This document shows positions 1 through 5,584 of a DNA stretch of 6,351 bases, in pieces. How positions within the stretch are numbered: the stretch's first letter is position 1; every line of letters begins with the position of its first letter. The translations under genes and the position numbers were made by a program. The DNA comes from Dehalococcoidales bacterium (GTDB lineage: Bacteria > Chloroflexota > Dehalococcoidia > Dehalococcoidales > UBA5627): assembly GCA_028706995.1 (NCBI GenBank), contig JAQTVR010000069.1, positions 1-6,351 of the forward strand. The letters run 5' to 3'. The notes under the pieces are model-generated. The model saw only the letters and a program-made list of their open reading frames with translations. It made no database searches and was not told the origin of the DNA.

Positions 1-1
1 T

Positions 2-283
2 GTCAACGCACAAAAAGCGATGATGTTCTCTACCTGTGGATTTCAATCGGGCGCTTTGGAATATGCTAGAAGTAAAAATATTGCTACCGTTACATTTGTT
101 GAAGGGAAATCACTCTATGAGACAAACTCCATAGGCTACAATGGTTATACTCATGCACTACCACCTTGGGTTAAACTGCCAAAATTTGCTGCTGTCCTTG
201 TTTCTTATGAAAGCGGGGTAATTGCTAGTACACAATTGAATGAGGACTATATTTCTTTAATTAAAGATTGGATTTACAACTAA
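2..283 (+). CDS. Mrr-type restriction endonuclease, C-terminal fragment (5' end outside window)
   Basis: The reading frame is open from base 2 to a TAA at 281-283, giving 93 visible residues; the start lies before the window. The segment FSTCGFQSGALEYARSKNI, followed by a hydrophobic strand and VEGKSLYETN, matches my recollection of the end of the Mrr_cat (PD-(D/E)xK) restriction endonuclease fold, where a '(S/T)xGFQSGAxEYA' helix follows the catalytic core. Mrr-family enzymes cut foreign, often modified, DNA in the cytoplasm. The catalytic Asp and Q/ExK residues would lie upstream, so activity cannot be judged here. The first ATG in frame (20-22) is internal to the domain and is not a credible start. 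The gene converges on the type IIG gene with a 37-bp gap, so the two are separately transcribed members of one defence cluster. The family call is fairly safe; substrate preference is unknown. Confidence 0.72.
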   Translation, partial: VNAQKAMMFSTCGFQSGALEYARSKNIATVTFVEGKSLYETNSIGYNGYTHALPPWVKLPKFAAVLVSYESGVIASTQLNEDYISLIKDWIYN

Positions 284-320
284 TTAGCTATTCTGGAAGA
301 AAGCAAATTCTATATTGTAT

Positions 321-3300
321 TTAACCGCTAACCAACGGTAATCCCAACTCCTGAAAAATCCGATTGCTTATAGTCTCCGCCTGCTTATGGTCAAAGGTGC
401 GGTTTAATATATCAGTATTCAGCTTCTTGAATAGTTCTTTCAAATATTGTTCATATTCAGTTACCACTTTGGTAACGGCTACTTCATCGTTGGGCAAGCA
501 AACGATGTATTCACCGAATTTATGAGCATAAACGATATACTTGGCAGCTTCAAGGCTGCGTGCCTGATAATTAAAACCATCGCCGACAACCTCCTGCTGC
601 CCCATAAAGTAATGCCCCAGCTTTAACGGTACGTCTGGCACTGATACGTTGGTGCAATTCTGTTGCTTTAGTTTATTGGCTAAAAAGTCATCGGGAAACT
701 TTTTAATACCGCTTTGAACTAACTCATCTCTAACCTGTTCTGTTAATTTGGTAATATCATTTACTACCTTTGATTTGTTATGTTGTTTACGCATAGAACC
801 AAGCTCGATACGTTCATCTACCAGTTCGGTTAAACCGTCATAGATGAGCTGGAGATATTTATCAGGGTCAAGCCCCATTGCTTCCAGCACCAGGCTATCC
901 AGGTTCTGGCGGTCTTTCATTTTAACTTCTTCAAATATGGACTTGATAGGACGTTTAGATGACTTCTCAAATACAGTTAATAATTTAATTTTATTGTCTG
1001 TTGAAATTATACTTAGGTTAGGAATATACATATATTCGGAGACATCTTCTACCATAACATCTAGTGCTCCCTCCCCAAGGTTTACTCTCCCTATCATTTC
1101 AAGATTTAATAAAGCGATAGCACTATTTAACATAGCTGCAAGTAATCGCTGGTCTGTATCAAGTTTTTCTTTAATGAAGTACATTCTGCAATCTACTAGA
1201 CTTGATTCTTTGCAATAACGATGGATGAGTTTGGTATCGTAAGCTTTCGACCAGAAAATATTGGAAAGTTCTGGTTCTGGTAACACCCACCAGCCAGTTT
1301 TTCTATTGTCTACCGACGGACGGTTTTTCCAAAGGAGTCCATTTTCACCAGTCTGTTTTTCACCCCACTCGATATATTTAAGTGCCCCTAGCTTTTTCTC
1401 TTTCCGTAATTCCGGTTTACTTTTATTGCATAAAAATACTTTTAACTCTAGCTTATTCGTATCAATTAATATGCTTGTGGAATCTTTGGGGGACTTAATG
1501 ACTGGTGCTAAAAACTCTTCTTCAATTCCCCAATGCTTAATCGTATCTTCGGTGAGGTAGAAAAATTCATTGATACCAGTTGTAAACCCTCTTTTGATAT
1601 CAGCAACTTTTCTCAAAAGCACAAACTTGTCTCTGTATTCATCCATTAAATCAAAATACACCTGCGGGGCGCGTAAATACTGTCCCCACTTGGCGGTTTT
1701 TTGCTCTTTATCAAGCTGGGCTTTTAAATCGCTCTGCTTAACAAGTCTAATACGGAAATCATCGTCTTCAACTGTGGCTACGCCATCAAGGGCGCATTTA
1801 TTTGTTTTTATGTCATAACACTTATCACTGTAAGTGGCATCCTGAATCTTGTTTGCCAGCTTTTCTAAACCTATCCAGCGGTTTTGAGCATCCAGCTTGG
1901 CATCCCACGGGAAAAGTTCCTCCAGTTTTTTCTTTACCTTAACGAAGCTAACTATATGCTTATCGAGTTCTTTTTTATCCGAACACCTCTCCAGTATGGT
2001 AACTACGGTATTGACGGCGGCGTCTTCGAACCAAGGCTCACAGCGGGATTCCAGAATTGCCACTATCTTGAAGTTATTCACCATATATTTCTGCATTTCA
2101 TAGCCGTAAGCTACATCCAGCCACGAATTGGAGGTGATAAAACCCATTCGTCCGCCTTCTTTAACGAAGCGTCCGGTATGGAAAAAGAGATAGGCATAAA
2201 TATCGGCTTGCCCAGATAAATTAAACTCAACATTAGATAAATCGGTATGGTGACCTGCCTGTTTAGCTTTTTTATACGCCTGCCAATCAGAATCTTTAAT
2301 ATTAAAAGCTTTGGGGTAATCTGCCAGCCAATCTTCTTTAATAACGTTTTCCAGTTTTTCCTTGTAGTGCGGAACACTCTTTTCGATTAACTCCTGACGG
2401 ATGAACGGGAAATTACCCACAGCGGCATCGAATTGCGGCATAGGGTCTTTAACCTTTGTAAAGCCGGAAGACAAATCAGCTTTGGGCGGCGGAAATTCAA
2501 AGGTATCCCCTGGTTTTACCTCGAAGAAATCCCTTACGATAATGCGTGGGAAATTAGCATAATCAGACAGGTTCTGGCGGAAAATATTGATAGTTGCCAG
2601 TTCTGCCGGAAAGTGGGCAATATCAACGCCCCATATTTGAGGCAATAATTGCTTGTGTTCTACCATTCCCAGGTGACGCATTTTTTTATTATAGGCACGA
2701 AGCAGAAAAGTGCCTGTACCACAGGTTGTGTCAAGCACCTTATCGTCACGCTGGCGAATACAAAAAGCCAAAATGAAATCCACCAGGTTTTCCGGTGTAA
2801 AATACTGTCCTAAAGCGTGTCGTTCCTGCTGGGGGATAAGTTTTTCAAAAACCGCCCCTATAACATCATGAGGCATATACCCAAAGTTAAAACGCTTCAG
2901 GTCATGAAGCAGTAAATCAATCTCATAAATGGCAATATCGGGCATTTCGATTGTATCAGGTAAACCCTCTTCAAAAACGGCGTGCCAGTCCAGGTCACGG
3001 GCACTGGCAAAAATCTCTTTCAGATGCGTTCCTGCTGCTTGTCCGCTAAGTCCCGAAATGCTTAGTTCCGGTAAAAACCGGAATTGTCGTTGCAGGGTTA
3101 GATAAAAAAGTATTTTTACCAACAGACGATAGCTTATCTGTTTAGCTACAGCCTGATAAAAATCGGTATCATCTACATTGGCGATACCCTGTGTTCTACC
3201 CCACGTTCCAAGTTCGCATCTGAACTTATGATCATCGCCTACCCGTTTTATCAAAGGGTCACGAAGGGGTTGATACAAGATATCAACAGATTTATGCAAA

Positions 3301-3836
3301 CGTCCGACAAAAAAAGTAGTATCGGCTTCTATTTGATTGAGATGCCCGTCATATTTTATGGTTTTCAGGTCTTCAAGTATTTCACGGGCACGCTCTTTTA
3401 AGAGCGTATCATTGGGTTTAACCCACATATCCTCAGGTTTGCTTATTTGATATATGGGGGTGTATTCTCTTACTCTGTCTTCGGCAGTAACTTGAGTATT
3501 ATCTTGTGGAGTGCGCCAAAGAATGGCATTACGCATATTCCACGTAACGAAGTAATCGGCACCCATAGAGCGGGCTTTGTTAGCGGCATTCTCTAAAAGG
3601 GTGGGGTCATCGGCAGGGATTGACGGGGGTTTAAGTTCCCAGCCACAAAAACCCTGCTTGGTAGAGCGATTTAACCAGATTTGAACGTCGGGGAATTTGG
3701 TGGTCTCTCCGGCTGATTTGACCGAGGTTTCACCTGTAACATTCTCGAATGGATAAGAGCCATTACTAATAAACTCGTTGAGCCAGACTATAACCTGACC
3801 GCTAAACTCTCTCTCATTGGAACGTACTTCTGCCAT
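321..3836 (-). CDS. Type IIG restriction-modification enzyme: fused PD-(D/E)xK nuclease, N6-adenine methyltransferase and specificity domain
   Basis: Single polypeptide expected to recognise one DNA site, methylate adenine using S-adenosylmethionine and cut unmodified DNA. Residues are counted from an upstream GTG at 3857 (1178 aa); I prefer the ATG at 3836 (1171 aa). Near the N-terminus, FPD (D57) and WELK (E74, K76) form a PD-(D/E)xK nuclease site. A helical linker (about 150-340) follows. Methyltransferase motif X is GQYFTP (350-355), motif I is VLDTTCGTGTF (374-384) and motif IV is GNFPF (481-485), where NPPF/Y is usual. A specificity (TRD) region spans about 745-950, with the typical RGFTTGINEFFYL (757-769) and WWVLPEP (856-862) segments. 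Residues 980-1178 are a C-terminal extension I do not recognise. The length fits type IIG enzymes. The order nuclease-MTase-TRD with no separate S or R gene argues against type I. The frame is intact, so the enzyme may be active; the target site cannot be predicted. Confidence 0.85.
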   Translation of the reverse strand: MAEVRSNEREFSGQVIVWLNEFISNGSYPFENVTGETSVKSAGETTKFPDVQIWLNRSTKQGFCGWELKPPSIPADDPTLLENAANKARSMGADYFVTWNMRNAILWRTPQDNTQVTAEDRVREYTPIYQISKPEDMWVKPNDTLLKERAREILEDLKTIKYDGHLNQIEADTTFFVGRLHKSVDILYQPLRDPLIKRVGDDHKFRCELGTWGRTQGIANVDDTDFYQAVAKQISYRLLVKILFYLTLQRQFRFLPELSISGLSGQAAGTHLKEIFASARDLDWHAVFEEGLPDTIEMPDIAIYEIDLLLHDLKRFNFGYMPHDVIGAVFEKLIPQQERHALGQYFTPENLVDFILAFCIRQRDDKVLDTTCGTGTFLLRAYNKKMRHLGMVEHKQLLPQIWGVDIAHFPAELATINIFRQNLSDYANFPRIIVRDFFEVKPGDTFEFPPPKADLSSGFTKVKDPMPQFDAAVGNFPFIRQELIEKSVPHYKEKLENVIKEDWLADYPKAFNIKDSDWQAYKKAKQAGHHTDLSNVEFNLSGQADIYAYLFFHTGRFVKEGGRMGFITSNSWLDVAYGYEMQKYMVNNFKIVAILESRCEPWFEDAAVNTVVTILERCSDKKELDKHIVSFVKVKKKLEELFPWDAKLDAQNRWIGLEKLANKIQDATYSDKCYDIKTNKCALDGVATVEDDDFRIRLVKQSDLKAQLDKEQKTAKWGQYLRAPQVYFDLMDEYRDKFVLLRKVADIKRGFTTGINEFFYLTEDTIKHWGIEEEFLAPVIKSPKDSTSILIDTNKLELKVFLCNKSKPELRKEKKLGALKYIEWGEKQTGENGLLWKNRPSVDNRKTGWWVLPEPELSNIFWSKAYDTKLIHRYCKESSLVDCRMYFIKEKLDTDQRLLAAMLNSAIALLNLEMIGRVNLGEGALDVMVEDVSEYMYIPNLSIISTDNKIKLLTVFEKSSKRPIKSIFEEVKMKDRQNLDSLVLEAMGLDPDKYLQLIYDGLTELVDERIELGSMRKQHNKSKVVNDITKLTEQVRDELVQSGIKKFPDDFLANKLKQQNCTNVSVPDVPLKLGHYFMGQQEVVGDGFNYQARSLEAAKYIVYAHKFGEYIVCLPNDEVAVTKVVTEYEQYLKELFKKLNTDILNRTFDHKQAETISNRIFQELGLPLVSG

Positions 3837-3846
3837 CGTACCTGAT

Positions 3847-3852
3847 ATTATA
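3847..3852 (-). promoter_or_regulatory. Candidate -10 box for the type IIG gene
   Basis: The minus strand reads a perfect TATAAT here, 10 bases before the ATG at 3836. The hexamer 17 bp upstream (3870-3875, GTGTAT on the minus strand) is a poor -35. If the box is used, transcription would start around 3840, the message would be nearly leaderless, and the upstream GTG (3857-3855) could not be the start codon. A weak AGG lies 4 nt before the ATG. In an AT-rich stretch a chance TATAAT is quite possible. Confidence 0.28.
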
Positions 3853-3893
3853 CACACTCAACAGGCGAAATACACTATATTTTAAAAAAACAC

Positions 3894-3922
3894 TTGATTA
3901 TATTACCCAAAAAGGGTAAGAT
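3894..3922 (+). promoter_or_regulatory. Candidate promoter of the HTH-MNT gene
   Basis: TTGATT (3894-3899) and TAAGAT (3917-3922) are separated by 17 bp, and each matches 4 of 6 bases of the sigma70 -35 and -10 boxes. An overlapping GATAAT (3920-3925) matches 5 of 6 as a -10 but has a poorer spacing. The first operator palindrome fills the spacer and the second covers the predicted transcription start. A bound repressor would therefore block RNA polymerase. The leader before the ATG at 3945 would be very short. Confidence 0.4.
3903..3919 (+). promoter_or_regulatory. Operator palindrome 1 (TTACCC-N5-GGGTAA)
   Basis: A perfect 6-bp inverted repeat, TTACCC/GGGTAA, flanks a 5-base AAAAA centre. 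It has the size and symmetry expected of a dimeric winged-helix repressor site. It lies between the candidate -35 and -10 of the downstream HTH-MNT gene and shares its half-site with a second palindrome 21 bp further on. The obvious candidate ligand is the winged-helix domain of the gene it precedes. Binding is inferred, not shown. Confidence 0.6.
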
Positions 3923-3923
3923 A

Positions 3924-3940
3924 ATACCCAATATGGGTAA
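3924..3940 (+). promoter_or_regulatory. Operator palindrome 2 (TACCC-N5-GGGTA)
   Basis: The second copy has perfect 5-bp arms TACCC (3925-3929) and GGGTA (3935-3939) around AATAT. Its centre (3932) is 21 bp from that of palindrome 1 (3911), about two helical turns, so two dimers would sit on the same face of the DNA. It overlaps the predicted transcription start and ends five bases before the chosen ATG at 3945. An alternative in-frame ATG (3933) lies inside it. Confidence 0.58.
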
Positions 3941-3944
3941 CGTT

Positions 3945-4544
3945 ATGAATTATTGCGAACTAAGTGATGGTCTTTTTAGTAAAACACGCCAATCTGTGTT
4001 AGCCTTACTTTACGGACAAACAGACAGGTCTTTTTATACTAAGCAAGTGCTGGATGCCGTAAAAATTGGCAGGGGAACGGTACAACGGGAGCTTCAAAAC
4101 CTGACTGAAAGCGGCATTATCATTCGTGAGGTCAGAGGTAATCAGGTTCATTACCGGGCAAACAGCAAATCTCCTATATTCAATGAGCTTAAAAGCATTG
4201 TAAGAAAAACCTTCGGTGTGGCAGATGTTATCCGCGAAGGTCTTGCTCCGTTTTCTGATAAAATAAAAGTTGCTTTTATATTCGGCTCGATTGCCAGAAG
4301 TACCGATGACAGGAAAAGCGATATTGATATAATGATGATAGGTGACATAACTTTCGATGATGCTGTTTCCTCTATCATGAAAGCCCAAGAAGTGTTGAGA
4401 ATGGAAATTAATCCGGTGGTTTACTCTGTAGATGAATTCAGGAAGCGAATGATGGGAAAACACGATTTTGTAGTGGACGTGATACAGGGTGAAAAAATAT
4501 TTCTTATAGGTGATAAGGATGAGCTTAGAAGACTGGCTGAATGA
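3945..4544 (+). CDS. Winged-helix / minimal nucleotidyltransferase fusion (MNT antitoxin-type regulator)
   Basis: 199 residues from the ATG at 3945. Residues about 8-75 form a winged helix: FSKTRQSVLALLYG, then a recognition-helix region around IGRGTVQRELQNL (41-53) and a wing at REVRGNQVHYRAN (61-73). Residues about 105-165 form a minimal nucleotidyltransferase of the DNA polymerase-beta fold, with FGSIARS (113-119) and the metal-binding pair D126 and D128 in SDIDIM. In characterised MntA/HepT pairs the MNT protein neutralises a HEPN RNase by adding AMP to a tyrosine; this protein may do the same and also bind DNA. A HEPN gene overlaps its 3' end by 26 nt, as expected of such pairs, but is broken. 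The frame opens with TTG at 3894, but family resemblance begins near FSKTRQ, so a start at 3945 (or 3933) is likelier; the ribosome site is weak. Autorepression through the two upstream palindromes is inferred. Confidence 0.8.
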   Translation: MNYCELSDGLFSKTRQSVLALLYGQTDRSFYTKQVLDAVKIGRGTVQRELQNLTESGIIIREVRGNQVHYRANSKSPIFNELKSIVRKTFGVADVIREGLAPFSDKIKVAFIFGSIARSTDDRKSDIDIMMIGDITFDDAVSSIMKAQEVLRMEINPVVYSVDEFRKRMMGKHDFVVDVIQGEKIFLIGDKDELRRLAE

Positions 4545-4900
4545 TAATTTTATTGAAAAATGTTCTCCTTCGCCCAAAACAATTGCTACCCTTTTGAAGC
4601 TATGTGACCGTGATTTATTACAAAGCAGCCTTTGCGTTATTGGCATCGGGTTACCGCGTAAGGAAAAATGAGGGGCATCATTATCGTGTAATACGATCAC
4701 TGGAATATACCATCAATGCAGCCCAAACTCTCATACAACAGATGGACAAATTTCGTCAGAAGCGTAACATAAGCGATTATGAAAGAGTTGGGACTATTAC
4801 ACAAGTAGAAGCAGATGCGATGGTAACTCTTGCGAGAAACTTACGTGAATTGGTTATCGATTGGATGAAAAGGAACCATCCTGAGTTATTATCAGGTTAA
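4519..4900 (+). pseudogene. HEPN-domain protein, frameshifted with internal deletion
   Basis: The gene starts at ATG 4519, with a good AGGTGA ribosome site (4508-4513) 5 nt before it, inside the 3' end of the MNT gene. This frame gives MSLEDWLND...TIATLLKLCDRDLL, the usual opening of the HEPN partners of HTH-MNT proteins, then runs into unrelated sequence and stops at 4671 (50 aa). The rest of the domain continues one frame over: from about 4610 to TAA 4898-4900 it reads ALLASGYR, GHHYRVIRSLEY, KRNISDYE and a final helix ending WMKRNHPELLSG. In family members as I recall them, about 20 more residues separate 'DRDL' from 'SGYR', so some 60-70 nt seem deleted, shifting the frame. The downstream piece alone (GTG 4604, 98 aa) has no convincing ribosome site. 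The RNxxxY motif stands where many HEPN RNases have Rx4-6H. HEPN proteins are typically RNases or RNA-binding toxins; this one is probably inactive. Confidence 0.72.
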
Positions 4901-4920
4901 AAAAAAGAACAGCGCATCTT

Positions 4921-4944
4921 CTTTCGACGGGTTCTTGCCGAAAG
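4921..4944. repeat. Short inverted repeat (CTTTCG / CGAAAG)
   Basis: CTTTCG at 4921-4926 pairs perfectly with CGAAAG at 4939-4944 across a 12-base loop. It lies 20 bases beyond the HEPN stop. There is no T-tract after it, so it is not a standard intrinsic terminator. It may be a chance hairpin or part of decayed mobile DNA. Confidence 0.35.
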
Positions 4945-4981
4945 GTGGAGTGGAACATGCAAGTTACAATAATTACGACGA

Positions 4982-5006
4982 AAAAGTGTAGTCAGGGTAC
5001 ACTTTT
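4982..5006. repeat. 9-bp perfect inverted repeat, possible bidirectional terminator or abutting element ends
   Basis: AAAAGTGTA (4982-4990) and TACACTTTT (4998-5006) are exact complements around a 7-base loop GTCAGGG. The similarity continues outward imperfectly, with CGACG before the left arm and AGCGACG after the right arm, so each arm can be read as a 15-16 base inverted end. It sits between two convergent transcription units. On the minus strand the second arm ends in TTTTT, so it could act as a weak intrinsic terminator for ectC as well as for the plus strand. Alternatively the two arms are relics of insertion-sequence ends; no transposase is present. Confidence 0.5.
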
Positions 5007-5115
5007 AGCGACGAATAGTAGCAGCATGGTGTCCTTTATGGTATATGTTCGGTTAGTTTGAGTGAAAGTGATTTTAGAGGGAACGTGTCAGCAGAGATTA
5101 CTAAAATTATAGGTA

Positions 5116-5158
5116 GAGATTGCCGCGTCAGTCGTTTCACTCCTTCCTCGCAAAGACA
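5116..5158. repeat. Degenerate copy of a dispersed bacterial repeat
   Basis: GAGATTGCCGCGTC (5116-5129), then a CGTTTCACTCC-like middle, then CCTCGCAAAGACA (5146-5158), parallels the widespread repeat recalled as GATTGCCGCGTC-(G)CTTCGCTC-CTCGCAATGACA. That repeat is found in intergenic regions of Dehalococcoidia, deltaproteobacteria and others. The middle differs by small insertions and substitutions, and AATGACA has become AAAGACA, so this looks like an old, decayed copy. Assignment rests on memory of the consensus. Confidence 0.55.
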
Positions 5159-5191
5159 TTTTGGATTACCGCACTCCGGATGCTTCGTCTA

Positions 5192-5584
5192 TCATTCGCT
5201 TGCCGGATACGAACCATCCTCGTCATGTACTTCATCCCCTTTTAAAGCCGGATAAAATATGCATACCATATGCATATCTTCAGTTCCACTGCGCAAAACA
5301 TGTCTGTCATGGTCATTCAGGGCATACAATGCCCCGGGTTCAATATCATGAATAATGCCGGTGTCCATATCCTCGATGCTTCCGTTGCCTGATACGCAGT
5401 AGACCGCTTCGAGATGATTTTTATACCATATCTTTGTCTCGGTTCCGGCTTTTATTATGGTATCGTTTACAGAAAATCCCATCCCGTCTTTTTTGGTTAT
5501 CAGCCTGCGGCTTATCCAGTTTCCATTCGGGTCCCTTACATCCTTGTCAGTATTAATAATCCGGTTAAGATTGCGAACTATCAA
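5192..5584 (-). CDS. ectC: L-ectoine synthase
   Basis: Cytoplasmic cupin enzyme that cyclises N-gamma-acetyl-L-2,4-diaminobutyrate to ectoine, the last step of ectoine synthesis. At 130 residues it is of normal length and opens with MIVRNL as in the family. WISRRL, GMGFSVNDT, KNHLEAVYCVSG, PGALYALNDHDRH and EVHDEDGSYP are the family's conserved blocks. By alignment from memory with the Paenibacillus lautus enzyme, the iron ligands are present as E59, Y87 and H95. The substrate-contacting W23, R27, N40, T42, Y54, H57, E118 and H120 are also present, so the enzyme should be active. The start is a TTG (5584-5582); an in-frame TAG two codons upstream excludes any longer start. An AGGG lies a few bases before it and a GGAGG about 11 bases before it. 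The gene overlaps the end of ectB by 20 nt, which implies one transcript and translational coupling. Hydroxylation to 5-hydroxyectoine would need ectD, which is not seen here. Confidence 0.95.
   Translation of the reverse strand: MIVRNLNRIINTDKDVRDPNGNWISRRLITKKDGMGFSVNDTIIKAGTETKIWYKNHLEAVYCVSGNGSIEDMDTGIIHDIEPGALYALNDHDRHVLRSGTEDMHMVCIFYPALKGDEVHDEDGSYPASE

Larger units (their letters stand above)
4901..5191. other. Gene-free intergenic stretch with repeat debris
   Basis: These 291 bases lie between the broken HEPN gene and the end of ectC, which face each other. Short open frames exist (for example 5058-5255 on the plus strand) but their translations are low-complexity, resemble nothing I know and run into the ectC antisense. 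What can be seen is an imperfect hairpin at 4921-4944, a strong 9-bp inverted repeat at 4982-5006 and a dispersed-repeat relic at 5116-5158. I see no tRNA or other structured RNA. Confidence 0.6.

Noticed and set aside
284..320. A terminator in the 37-bp gap between the convergent Mrr-type and type IIG genes
   Set aside because: The gap is AT-rich but I see no stable GC stem followed by a T-run.
844..2776. Several plus-strand frames of 60-124 codons (844-1218, 1261-1560, 1570-1818, 1884-2219, 2433-2648)
   Set aside because: All lie antisense to the intact type IIG gene and their translations show no family features.
321..3857. Assignment of the large methyltransferase to BREX (PglX) or DISARM (DrmMI)
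   Set aside because: No PglZ, BrxC, helicase or phospholipase-D partner is in view, and the N-terminal PD-(D/E)xK site points to a self-contained type IIG enzyme. It could only be revisited with more flanking sequence.
3894..3944. TTG at 3894 as the start of the HTH-MNT protein
   Set aside because: It would place the candidate -35 box and both operator palindromes inside the coding sequence. The extra 17 residues also do not look like family sequence.
4005..4700. 231-codon open frame on the minus strand opposite the HTH-MNT gene
   Set aside because: Its translation is rich in His, Ser and Tyr with no recognisable motif, and it lies antisense to a gene with clear winged-helix and nucleotidyltransferase motifs. 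It is a shadow frame.
4604..4900. The 98-residue frame from GTG 4604 as an independent small gene
   Set aside because: The ribosome site is unconvincing, the start falls inside a domain whose N-terminal part is readable upstream in another frame, and the product would lack the first HEPN helices. It is better explained as the distal piece of a frameshifted gene.
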